Positions 47,412-60,600 of a stretch of 64,000 nt of DNA are shown here, one piece after another. Position 1 is the first letter of the stretch. Each line of letters opens with the position of its first letter. The notes below the pieces were generated by a model that saw only the letters and a list, made by a program, of their open reading frames with translations, searched no databases and had not been told where the DNA came from. The stretch is from positions 992,001 through 1,056,000 of the forward strand of contig JARUPZ010000021.1 in the NCBI GenBank assembly GCA_031213475.1, written 5' to 3'. Source of the DNA: Nereocystis luetkeana (taxonomy: Eukaryota > Sar > Phaeophyceae > Laminariales > Laminariaceae). The position numbers and the translations under genes were made by a program.

Positions 47412-49955
47412 CTGGAAATAAGGCGCATAGGTCAAGACATCGACGAGCGCTTTATGTGGACCTTTTGAGGTGTCAGATACTACGCTCTAACATATTGTCT
47501 ACATGTGTTGAAGCGCATTGGCTCAAGTTGAACCGCAGTTGGTGTAGATTGCACCGCATTTGGCTAAAGATGCACCGCATTCTCGCATCTGGCTCAGGTT
47601 CATGGTTCGGGGAGAAAGCACACGCTGGCATAGAAACCGCCGTACGACTGCAGTGAGCCACACCTGAGCAATACAAAAAGTTGGCCGTGGTGGTAGGAAT
47701 GTTCTCTTGCGGACCTTTGTTCGTGCCCACAAAGCGTTGCCGCTGCTTGTAACGTAAGGACAGCCTCCATACACTGGTCTGTACGACGCTAGAGCTCCGG
47801 CGTTGGCAGCAGCAGCGAGCAGTGCCTCTGCTCTCCACGCAACCCGATCATATCGTTGGGAGACAAGAAACAGTCCGCTGCCCGAGCAGAGCGGCAGATA
47901 CCTCAGCATGCTACGTGCTAGCGGTGGCGTCTTGGCGGAAAGCCCGCGATGGACCCCGTTGTTTTGTGCAGTATACGGTACCGCGCCCTAGGGTAAGCAA
48001 AGTTGTGCCCTTGCGGAAGTCTGCTAACGCGGGAACAGCGATTCGGCCAGCAACTGTCAACCGAATCAACAATTTCAATAATATCATAGCTATCAACGGT
48101 GTGGCCTGCCGAACCAATCCAGTTGTGAACCGGCCAGAATTCGAACCAAACCAACCGGTGAGCCAGCAAGCTATATCGGGCCAATCAGAGATTCGAGTCA
48201 ACCAAATTACCAATGGGTTCGGTCGATCAAATCGACGAAGCAAACTAACCAGTCCGCAGCATTCTCCGTCCGTTTCAGGTGATTGAACCAACGGGTTCTG
48301 CCGATCGGAACACGTGAACTGCGAGCTAGCCAGCTATCTAACCAAACAAATTCCGCGTCACCTAACCGACCGTTGGGTTCAATAGATCGAATCGCCGAAC
48401 CGCAGTAACCGACCAACCGCAATATCAGTTGGCCGATCGGCGACCGGTCCATCAGCCAATAACCAACCGACCCGTCTTTGTCCAGCTTACCCGAAGAAAA
48501 GAATGGCAGCGAAGGCGACGGCGACGGCAGAGAGAAGTGCCGAGAGCTTGGCCGGAAGGCTTTCGGATATGTACTTCGACAGGATGGTTTTCTGCTATCC
48601 ACGATGGCGCACACGAACGGGACACGCCAGAGGGAGCGGGGGTCGTGCAACGTCACGCACAATCAAAACGACTCCGCCGCTCGGCAATTACGCCAGCAGG
48701 ACAACGAAGTGGGGGGCGATTGACAAAGCGAAACGAGTCGAACATCACGCGTTAACACTGTCACCGCTGCACGCATTGCCCCGCTCGAATTCCAAACGAT
48801 TTGTCCCTAAAATATGAGTTCTACACGTGCGGAGCTAGAACCCCATCGACGCACAGCTGTTCCGGTGCGGCGTGCTATCTGCTCTATTGAACCACACCGT
48901 AGTCCCCCCCCGTTGCAAGCTGGCGATATTTCGTCCGGCTAAGTTAAAGAGACACGCCAGCGAATCACAGCCAATCCATAATGCGCCCCTGACCAGTACA
49001 GCCAAAAAAGTAGGAAAGTAAACTCGGCCACCTAAGCCTATGCTACTGATATAATTCGTCGGGCTATTTCACTGCATGACGAAAGGCACGCTCACAAAGT
49101 ATAGCTAGTACAGCATGCGTTTCTGGCCAGTTTTTCTGACAAGATAAGGACTCAACAGGCTCGGGTTACACTTACTGCTGTCGGCAAGTGGTACAGTAGC
49201 AAAACATCGACACTTCAGGTCTAACGTCCGAAACCCAAAGCTTGCCCGTAAAATGTCTTCCATCGCACACCTAATTTCACGCTCCCTATTTTCCAAAGTC
49301 TAGTATCCTTAACATTTACGGTGCCTCCTTCAGTACCATACCTATATCTTCCACCCTCGCTCTACTAGTGCTTATTTCATGCACCGAGTTCCTTCGTTTT
49401 GGCCATCACTTATTTCGCTTTAGCCTATATTAGCACGTGCTGACTCTCATTGGCTTAGCTTGCACTGCGTTTGACCCAGGTTTCACCGCGTTTGGCTCAC
49501 GTCACACCTCATTTGGCGTAGGTTGCACCGCGTGTACTTGTGTAACGTATCTACCAGATATTTACGAGTACAGTTCTTGGCTGGATATCCTGACCTCCGT
49601 TGCTGCATCGGGCGGAAGCTCGCGGCTAGATGATCGTTTCAGAAAACGTCTTCCAGCCGCTAAGGGCCTGAATCTTCGACCGGGAGACACCGGAGGCTCG
49701 CCGCTGCTGTCTCCGTGCCCGTTCTACGAAAGTGGATCCACAAAGCGAAGAAAGCACAGCAACGGTTGAAAAAGTTGACGTGTCAGAGAACCGGGTTTGG
49801 ACGGTGAATTGGGTTCATCTCTTTCCCACGGAGAGGCGATATATCGGCACCTGCGAACACGGTCGCTGCGGCCGGCCGATAGTTTTTCCGACCTGTTGTC
49901 GGATATTCGTCGCCACCGCCGCCGTCGCAGCAGCAACAAAAACAGCGGAGGCACA

Positions 49956-49987
<32 letters not shown>

Positions 49988-51650
49988 GCAGCGGCGGAGG
50001 CACAAGCAGCAGCAGCAGCAGTAGCAGCGGAAGCAGCAGCAGCAGCAGCGGAAGCAGCGGCAGCAACAGCAAAGGCGAAACATGACACTTCCAGAGGTAC
50101 ACCAGCAACGAAACGCCCGCAATGGGAACACAGATTCAGACTAGAGGCAACTATACCCGGTTCAAGCCAACGACGTCTGTACAGCCAGCCAAGATCGACG
50201 GCAGCGGATGGGAAGAGGGTACTACCCCCTTGGCCAGGCCAACTATCGTCGCCCAAGGCCGGGACGCGCTAAAACAAGGCGACGGCGTTCGCAACACTCC
50301 AGAGGGACGCTCACGTGTGCATCTTGCGCAGGGCGAGGCTTCGAGGGAGAGCGGGAGAGCGGAGACCGGGATCGGCTACGCACAGCCTTGGGACTGATTG
50401 CCTGCACACTCGAGCAGCGGCGGGGAATCAGGCAAGCGAACGCGACGAGCGTTGGGTGGAGAGGGAGGGCGGTATCATGTACATGGGTGGTTATCGGCAC
50501 CCGTTTGTTGTTACGTTTTACGGAGCGCGTCCGTCTGGTACACAGTCGGGGAATGGTTGGTTATGCTCACCATAGGGTATCCTGAAGGATTAGGCCGCCG
50601 AACAAGGTCGGGATTAGCCGTGTTCGGCGACAGTGGGTGCGGTGCACGAAACCGCACCGCTATTAATAGTGCTCCCTGCCCATGTCCTATACTGAAGCAC
50701 TTTTGCACGGGCGCAAGCGTGGCATCACTAAGCACTGACCACGCGCGTGCCATGCAGGTTAGCACAGCGATATTCTTCGAGCTAAGCGGCGGCTCGGAAG
50801 ACGCCACTCGAACGGAGGGCGATCGCCTGCTTGATCTGCAGGGCTGTGAGTTGGGTGAATATAAGCCGCCCACTTGTTGTTTAGTTGGCTACTGTAGGTA
50901 CTACAGCTAGATACTTGGGGACTATTTCCGCGGAGTTCTGAGTCTTTGTGCCTCGCTGGCGCCTTTGTGCTCGGATTATGCTTCTTGTTGATAAACAAGA
51001 AAAAAATAACTTGAAGTTGGCATACCTCGCCACACCCCAACGACTACCTAACCGAGAAGTCCAGCCAACCTACAGCCCTGTAGAACTTCGTCTCGTACGC
51101 CAGAACGAAAATAGAGAGGGTGTCCACAACAGCAGCGCAGCAGCCCACTGCGGGGGCAACGCACATGCACGTGGCGACGAGAAGTTGCTACATCGCTCAC
51201 AACAGCAACAATACCAGCACCAACAAAGGCGATGAAAACAACACCTCCCTCCACCCTTCCTCCCTGCTTGAGTGCAACCCACGCTTTGAAACCAGTTGGA
51301 CTCAAGTTTGGATGATATCTGGTGCCGTACCCCCTCCTGGGGTGATCGTCAAGTTAGCTCATATTGTGCAGGGTGGAGAGCCTTAACTGCTTGTCGATGC
51401 AGCCTACTCGTTATCCCTCCTTCATCAAGCAGCTTGCGCGAACGCAAGAAAACGCAAGCAGTGAGCATCGGACACACTCGACCACTGCCCCCAACCATCA
51501 CACCCTGTATAGTGTAATATCGTCCTGTTCACCCCGGTACTATCATATCACCCAGGGGAGTCACCGACCCGATATAGTTTTTTTTAACCTACACCATCCC
51601 GCAGAACGCTTCGGTCGAAGCATCACTAGTATCACACGCAGCTCGCAAAG
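47412..51650. other. Unassigned region between lectin-like exons and the hydrolase
   Basis: It holds degenerate ACCAACCG-rich repeats (48100-48470), a (CAG)n tract and several frames of no recognised family. The start of the minus-strand lectin-like gene should lie here if it is divergent from the hydrolase at 51651, but no first exon could be supported. Confidence 0.5.
49945..50075. repeat. (CAG)n/(GCAGCAGCG)n tract
   Basis: Mostly CAG triplets with CGG interruptions. It gives long Ala, Ser or Gln runs in plus-strand frames and Leu/Cys runs in minus frames. Confidence 0.92.
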
Positions 51651-51686
51651 ATGAGTGTTGACCAAAGTTTCGACCTCACAGCTGAG
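51651..51686 (+). CDS. Hydrolase exon 1 (start codon)
   Basis: ATG in an AAAGATGAG context encodes MSVDQSFDLTAE and ends before GTGTCT in phase 0, as exon 2 requires. It was chosen because TAE/GGRVYT reproduces the usual start of the family. It is short, so less certain. Confidence 0.55.
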
Positions 51687-54600
51687 GTGTCTTGCTTCAA
51701 CATTTACAAAACCCCATGCGTGCTTTTGGGGGGGCACTGCTACGTACTACAGTAGTACACCGCACGTCCTAACGCCATCAGAAACAACAGAGCGGCCGAG
51801 GGGTCCAAGAGCGACGAGACGCAACCCAGCGGCCCCCAACCTCAAACGATCGAGCGGTCGCTCGGTGATTGGCGCCGGCGCGGCTTCTGGGTCGGGAAGA
51901 CTGACGCAGTTCGACCTGCAACGCTCGTAACGTCCATCAGGGTTCCGCTCTATCTGGTAAAAGGTAAAGAGCACGCGTGTTGATAAACATAAATACTGCT
52001 GCTGTCGCTGCTCGTGCTGTTGCTGATATCTTGACTACTGATTGGTACAACTACTGCTACTGTCATGTACGTGTGTACCTCAACGATCTTAACCTACTAC
52101 ATTCGCAGGCCGGCCACCCCTCACGCGTTTTACTCCACGACTATGTCTGTACAGCACGATATGCATATGCATGAAATACACTTTTTTTGCGGAACACAAA
52201 ACTCTCCTCTTCGGTTCGCCGGTCTCCTGTCGCGCTCACGGCTGAGTGGCACGCAGGGGGGCCGCGTGTACACCACGGTGCACATGCGAGCCCCGGCCGA
52301 GGTCCGTGGCGCGTGCTCTCGGCCTTCAAAGTCGCGAATTCTCGCAAGTAACTACGGGGAGGCATTCCGATCTACTAAAGCCAAGCAGGAGAATGGAAGC
52401 CCCACAACCTTGAAGATTCTTCTCTGCTGCTGGTTGCTGGCTGCTGCTGTACCATGTTTGATCACACCGTGATCGAGCTCTCTACAATGAGGCCTGGAAC
52501 AGCAGCACAGTCGTACATCAAGCTCTCTTTTTGTGGCGGCCACGAGCGGCGCAATTGTTTGTGTGCGTGTGTGGGCCATGCCTACTGTCGACCTAAGCAG
52601 TAGGTACGCACACGTACATACTCTAAACAACGGTGCAATCCAGTGGATGCTGCGCAGGGGGCAGGATGGCATGACGAACCCACACTTCCTCGGTATTCCA
52701 ACAGCAACCGCGCAGCCACGGTATAATACGCACTACAAGAGCAACAGCCGTACAGCAACAGACAAACAGTGTTCATGTGTATGTATGTGTGCAGTTTTCA
52801 CCAGGAGATACAGCAAATACATCCCACGATGTTCACATTTCCACGTACAATTTTGAACTCAACCAAGCACACGTCGTCGACTATCGTCCCGTCACACAGC
52901 AGTATGTCCCAGCAGTACTCGGAGCGAATAGGGGCGTCTGTTAATGGCGCTACTCCCCCTTTTCAACTTGCGATACCCCCGGGACGCCGGGAGGTGAGGC
53001 TAACCACATCCCGAAGGGGAACTTTGTAGAAGAGTACAGCACTCGTACAACGTAAATACATACTGTACCAGGTACTGGTATATTTTTTTCAATACCTGCT
53101 ACATCCTACAGCAGTACGACTACGACTTGCTACTCGTATGCCGTACCAATACCACTCCTAATACTACTTGCAGTATTACCGCTACTGCTGCTGCCGCTGC
53201 TGCCGCTACTACTGCCGCAGCTATTCCTGCTATTTATACCACTGGCTCGGTGCTACGGTATACCTGGTCTGCTTGGCCGATCATACCATATTGTGTCGCG
53301 GTGCCGCCATTCCTGAAGCACACAAAATTCTGCACCACTCCTGTCGTACTGCTGCAGTACGCGTTTCGAACATAATTATTTAAGACGGAAGGCCGCACGT
53401 CGAGGGGAATCGACGGAAGGCCTCACGTCGAGGGGAATCGACGGAAGGCCGCACGTCGAGGGGCATCGACGGAAAACACGTGTCTCCTGTCCTTCCGTTT
53501 CAACTTGCTCAGCCGCCCCGTCCTGTCCCTGCCCGCGCCTCCCCCGTTGTTCGCGTCTCGAGCACATGACGCCTGTGGACATTCATCAAGATCAAGACTT
53601 CCAAGCAGAAGGCGAGGCCCTCGATTTAAACCCCAAGACGTCGGGCTCGTCCTCGAGGCAACAATAAATACGAAACGAAACGATGTTTGCTCTGAACTCG
53701 TGTACTCGTATCGCTCGCCGACAACGTTCCGACAACGTACCTAGAACCAACCACACACAGCAGAAACAGGATGGTACCTGGTATATACGTAGGCATGCAG
53801 CGTCGCGTCTCGAGTACGTACTCTGTACGGCGAAGTGTGCCCTCCGGAAAAAAAAGGGCGTCACTCTGCCTCACTCTGCATCACTTAATAGAGAGTCTGC
53901 TAAATTTGGCAGGCTGAGCATGTGTGTAACCTGAAGGTACCGTGCCTTCTGCAAGAATACGCGGCCGTCTTCGCGAGAGCCGTGTTGTCATACTGTCGAG
54001 CATCCCACTCAATGTCTCACCATGATGATGCAAGTTGTGTTGACAGAATGTCGGAACGGTGATGCCGTGATGATAGAAGGTACGTAGAAAGTGGTTTTCG
54101 CAACAACGATCCTTTCAAGGACGGATATATCCGGTTCCAAGCAAGAAAAGCGGTACTTTTTGTCCAGCCCGACCTAGAACAGACCTATCTCCGTGCGCCA
54201 GAGAAAAGATAGCTTCGCGAGAGGTAGCCTCGCGTCCTGCCTCTGGGGCTGTCCTGTCCTGAGTTGTTGGAACAGCTGAAAATGCGGCTCAATGCGTTGT
54301 AGGGGTTTCCATGCTGTTCTAAAGGCGATTGTGCGGTTTTATCGAACAATCGAACATCAACAATCACAACTCATCAACTCATCATCAAGCGGCTTGACAG
54401 ATCGACCAAACATCATGCGAATCTGGGCTACGAGTAGGAGCACAACGGCGGCGAGGATGGCAGCAACAACGATGGAGCCGATCCCAGATGCCTCGTCAGT
54501 GTCAGCGCTCCACGACGGTGGTCCGGACTGGGAGGAGAGAGAAAAGGCTTCGTTTGATAGCCGGCAAGTCCCTGGTCGGTTGACAACACGCAGTAGTTCT

Positions 54601-57600
54601 GCTGCTGTAGTACCGGGCACCAGTACCAGTACCTGGCAGTAGTTATCATCCTCTCGACCAGCAGTCGTATCCACGCACAAGCAAGTGCTGATACAGCAGT
54701 AGTAGCTAGTTGTAGTTCGCTATAAGGTCCGAGCTACTCGTGGCTATCATACCCTCACATGCCAGCAGTCGCTTCCTGGAATGGAGGCCACGGTATACGA
54801 AAGCCAGCTGGCGAAACAAGCGAGACCCTTCGCACGTTAAAATACTGGGCGTGCGTCGATGTTTCCGCGGCAGCATGCGACATTTATTTGATCTCCAATT
54901 AATTCGAGTATGATCTTGAATGTATGAGCGTCGTCGACGAGTTTAGTTCAAACGAAGCAGCCGCAGTTTTTGTATCCTCCAAACATCGCCGTACCCGCGC
55001 TCGAGTAACACGCAAAATACAGACACGTACGCAGCATGACGAAGTCCCCTACCAGGTAGCTGATTTTCTCCCCGTTGCAGAGAGAACCAACTTGAACGTT
55101 CGCCCGAGTAGGGCGTGTTATCTTATCACCCGTTTTATGACCCTGGTACGAGTACGAGGCACCTATACCTGTATACGGTAAACGTCGCCCGTACATAGAT
55201 GTTCCTGCTGAGGCTGCATAGTGGCAAGCAGAACCCCAGAGTAACGAGTACCCGAAGAGATTGATCTCAAGGTCGCTATTTTAGACGGCCGCGCTGTAGT
55301 ATCCCTGCAGTTGTTTTCACCCCGAGACCTTGACGGAGCCCGGCGTGGGTTTCCATGCCCGTCCCCCACGCACGGATACACACCTAAGAGCTGCTCGTAG
55401 ATGTTTTTGCAGCGAGCAGCAAGCAACCCCAGGGGATAAGCTTTACTTGCACCAGAGATTGGCTCTGAAGGCCACTATTACGGGGGACCATAGTTAATAG
55501 GACCTATCGTATTCATAAAAACCTATATATTTAACCATTTTTACTAACAATATTTGGTGCTATTAACTATGGTCCCCCGTAATAGTAATAGACGGCCGCG
55601 CTGTGCGCATCTCTGCAGCTGTTCTCGCCCCCTAGACACTCAACGAGCTGGTGGCGGGTTTCCATGCCCCCCCCCACAACCCTCTTCGTTGTTTGTGGCG
55701 AGGATGCCTTACGCAGAAGTCTGCCTTGTGTAGACAGTACCGGCAATGGTGGGTTCCCAGACCGCCTCACAAGCGGTTTTCACTAGGATGCAGCCCACCC
55801 TTCATGCGACTCACCCGACGTCTATTGGCGATTGGTGCTTCTTGATGTCAGCTATGTCTGCCTGGTCGGTGAGAACCCGACGTGCTCAGTCGCGGCACTG
55901 CAGAGATGCGAGGGTCTATAGCTCATGGAACAATGGCCATGCTGACATGAGTACACCCCCCCCCCCCCCCCTCTTTTTCGAAGTCGGGTATAGGTGCCTA
56001 AGGGAAGGCTACGTTACTATGATGAACATATTCCCCCGTGTCCACTGACACCTCTGTGAGGTAATTTCGAATTTTGGATACAATCAATCCTTGTCAAGCA
56101 TGACCCTCGCACTTTTTGTTGTTGTTGTTCTTGTTGCAATTTAAGTTTTGAAGCCGTTTCGAGCGATACCCCGCTGCGGCGATGTATTGACCAGAGAAAG
56201 GGGTTGAGTTCTCAAGTCTGCGCAGCAACGTAGATATTTTAAGCCTTTCGCCCGCCGTGTAACACTATTATCACACTATTACGGGGGACCATAGTTAATA
56301 GGACCAAATATTGTTAGTAAGAATGGTTAAATATATAGGTTTTTATGTATACCATAGGTCCTATTAACTATGGTCCCCCGTAATAGGGTGATAAGATAAC
56401 ACACAGCCTCGGACGAATTTTCAAGCTACTGTTGTAGTTTCATCAACAAACGGGGTGAGTGTAACCGCCGAGCGACGCGTCTTTAGAATCATCTCGACGA
56501 GACCTTCCCAAGGGCCTCTTTTTTCGTTGTTGTGCGTCCCCCCCCCATGGTTGGAAGAAATCGGCCACGAAGTTCGTCGCAAGGGTGTGTGTTGTCTTAT
56601 CACATGCACGTGTTATTCGGTATGCATTTACTCTGACATGTACACCATACAGCGGTTTCCAGAGGAGTGTAAGTTCTCAAGTGTGTATACTGTAGCAACG
56701 CAGAGACATGATTGTGAAGAAAGATGTAGAGATACATACCAGGTAAGCTGGTAAGGGGCACAGGGATGTCGGTGCTGGGTAGAGCACGCTGCTTGTAGAT
56801 CACGAACTTCTTATTAACGCTCCTCAGGAAGGAAGAGAACTCAAGTGAGTAAGGGGGGTTTCGTCGGGGACACAACTCAGCCCAGACGTTGACCAAAACC
56901 AACCTGTATGCAAATACAGTCTATCGGGGCGTTGTCCCACAGAAGATTCCCAACTATAACAGAATGTCCCCGACCGGGACGTTGTCATACAGAAGGTTCC
57001 CAGACTTGGAACATAATGTTCTGCGGGCAAAGGGGGTGTCTGAACTACTCCACAGAATATTCCCTAAGAGCTATGAATAACCATATTAGATTCGCCTGCA
57101 GAGATATTCCTACGTGTCTGCATGCCACCATATACTACCTGTCATTCGTCTACAGGTATACCTGGTACTTCGAAGTATCTGGTATCTGCAAAGAGCTATG
57201 TGCAACGATACAAGGATCCGCATTTGGGTATATGCGTTCCTATACAATGGATGTGCTACTCCACCACATAACCCCTCGAATAAGGTTCGATGCAGTAACC
57301 AGAGTACCAGAGCGCTAACGTTCCAATTCGCTCAGTCGATGCGGCAACTCAGAGATGGAAAAGTCACTTAACCCTTTAGTACTGCGGTCCCGTTTGGGGG
57401 CCAGACTACTTAGAATTTGAGTGTTTCGTCCCCAAAACGGGGCTGCAGTACTAATAAGGTCAAGTAGGTGTAGCAAGGAATGTGTGTCCCAAACGAGCAG
57501 TCGCTGCAGCAGTTCGGTGCTTGAGTCGACCCGGCAACTCGGAGATGTACTTCGATGCAACGACGCATATCTGTAAGCCCTCTTTAGACACTGCAATAAC

Positions 57601-60600
57601 CCGAGCATGAGAGGGTTCGGAGTAGTTTCGTCGGTGTCACGAATCAGAGATGCCAGTCATTTAGTGGGTGCAGCAACTCAGATCTGTAAGCTATTTCGTC
57701 GATGCAGTAACTCAGATCTGTATCGTACGTATGGTAGGATAACTCCTGCAGTTTTTACGAGAAGTGTATGCAGTGACGCAACCGATGCAACTCCTCCCGT
57801 CAGTGCAGCAACTCCAAGACAAACCCCCTTTGTCGACGAAGTAACTTAGAGAGGCAGAAGTCGTTCAACCTTTATTTTTTTACATCCTCACGCGGTGGAT
57901 AGGTGAAAATATAGCTTAACCTCACCACACTTCCACTTTAAAACTATGTGTCGTGTCGTGTGTCAATTTAACCAAACTCGTCACTCCCTTCGCAGCAGCA
58001 GTCGCTTATTTATAGTCGAGGTAGGTACAGGGTGCTACGTCCTGTTAGCGTGGCGGATGCGAAATCCCAGACGTGTGTGGTACGCACCGGATACAAGGCA
58101 CACTGCTTTGCCGCTCGCCATTGTCCGCAACCCGCTGATGTAATCTTGCTCCGATTCGCACGGCGGAACGGCCGCCCTTCTGGTTTCGTGACACCGTTTG
58201 CAGGCGCGGGAGCAACGTCTGGTACCGGAGATGGTCTCCCAAGTCCAAGGCGGTTGCCATGCGTAAGTGCAACTCACGCTGGACGCGGTATTCTATCGCA
58301 TAGCACCGTCACACCACGATGGGACTGGCAAGGCTAGTCGCCGCTGTAGCGGCAGGACTGCGTTGCGCCGCAGTTGTTGCGTGATGGGTACCTCTGAAGT
58401 CTGCCGCTTCGCTTGATGCCGCTCCAAGGGCTTCCACAAAATATGTCGGAAGGGTGTGTATTTTTTTGTCTAGAGCGTCGAGGACCTCGCGAATAATGTT
58501 TCGTGTGTGTGTTCCAATGCCTGCAGCTTCTTCGGTAGTTTCCACGAAAGGTACCGTTGGTGGGGAGTTTGCGTGGCTGCCCAGTTCCGCCGAAACCGTA
58601 GAGGTCGGTGATGCTGCAGCCCCCGGTGAAAACAGCTTATCCTAGAGCCGTGGCGCTTGCTGCAAATGGGGTGCGGTGGTGTTACTTCTCCGTTTCCCCT
58701 CGCTCTCAGACGCCCGAAACAGGACGCCCCCCCCTTCTCCCTCAAGAACGATGACGCTCCCACTCTGTACGTAGACTACATCCAGTCGAGCATTCGGCGT
58801 TCACCGCTTCCTAAAACCTACCCTCCCCCCACCCCACCCCACCCCACCCCACCCCACCCCACCCCACCCCACCGCGCCGCACCGCACCGCATCCCACCGT
58901 ACCGCACCGCACCGCACCGCACCGCACCGCACCGCACCGCACCGCACCGCACCGCACCCCACTCCGCTTTCCGTGCGCGAGCGCGGCAGTGATGATCGCC
59001 CACGGGTTGCATTCTCATGGAGGGCGATGGGCGAGAGTGGCCCACCACTACACAGAGAAGGGATATCTCGTCTACGCCAACGATCACATCGGACACGGCT
59101 TGTGAGTGAACCCCTGAGTCATTCACATAACCTTCAAATAGTACCTGCACAAGTTACTTGTAGTAGTGATTCTCCGGGTATGGAAAAAAAAAATTGTGTG
59201 TGTTTTCTTCCTTCAATCTAAAATGGGTCGTTTTGGTAGACGAACAACCGCCAGTACCACAAATATTCATGGGCCTTTTTAGAAAGAAAGAGAGTTTTCG
59301 AAAGTCCATGCATACACGCAGCCGAAATAAAAACACGCTAACAGGATATATCTCCGTTGGGACCCCACGTATCGCGACTAAACAAAGTGAAAAAAATGTC
59401 GTTCTTATATCAGAACGTGAGCGGGCAGCCTATAGCACGATAGTTGATGCTATGGGTGCGTCGTAGCACTCCTTGTATGCAGTGGTCCCTCCATAGTGCC
59501 GGTATGAATCAGCCACTTCCCACGATGGTGAATCCCATCTGTTGCCTGATGATAGCGATTCTACAGGCAGGCACTATAATAGCGGGCAGCCGGCACTCGG
59601 GGAACCCCCACTGTACTGGGCTTCGACATGAAGAGCGCCAACACCTATTATACCCTTTTCATACCGGCTCGCGTTGCTTCGTGTGATCGATGCTGAAATT
59701 GTCGTATAGTTTTCGTCGGTTTTGTCCTTCTCGAGTTTCCGGAAGGGTTCAAGGCTGACGATAATGGTGCACTTCGAAGTATTTTTTTTTCGTCGTGTTT
59801 TCACTACTCCCAAGTTCCGAAAGGGTCAAGGTTGATTAAAAAATGTATACGTACTCGTACATTTTGGTCTTGTTTTCCCTCTCAAGATTCCAAAAGCGGG
59901 CAAGATTGTTGAAAACTGTTTTGTTTTTCTGTCGTTCTTTTCCTCTCAAGTTCCGAAATGATCCATCAAGGTTTTGATGAAAAAGGGTAAAAAAATTTTT
60001 TTGCCGTCATTGTTCCCCTGTAACTTCCGAAAGAGATGGACTGGTAACTTTTTTTTCATCATATTGCCCGTCTCGAGTTCCTGAAAGGGTTAAGGGTGAT
60101 GAAGTGGACGATTGTTTTTCGTCATTCTCCCCCCTCTCACGTTCCGAAAAAGTTTTGAAGGTTGATGAACTGGCCCTCGGTGGGCTCTTGTGCGTAGCTG
60201 CATATATGTATATATATATATATACAAATATGTTTTTATTTTTTCGGTGCTCAACTGGTGACAATGGTGGTGATGGTGATGGGGATGGTGACGATGATGA
60301 AGATCAGGATGATAACGGTGGTGATTGTGATGAGGATGATGGTGGTGATGATGATGATGATGAGGGTAGTGAGGGTGATGATGATGATGATGATGATGGT
60401 GAGGATGATGGTGATGATGATGATGATGATGATGATGACGATGGCGACGATGATGAGGATGACGATGATGGTGGTGGTAATGATGATGATGGTGATGACG
60501 ATGGAAGATGATGGTGGTGGTGCTGATGACGATGACGATGATGATGATCCTATCACATAACCTGATTTTCCTGGAATGTATCACGGGGGTGCATACATAC

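Noticed and set aside
51073-51200. Minus-strand stretch reading TLSIFVLAYETKFYRAVG
   Set aside because: It has an acceptor-like CCCGCAG before it, but no clear donor and no recognised family. All three frames are open here, so it could be chance.
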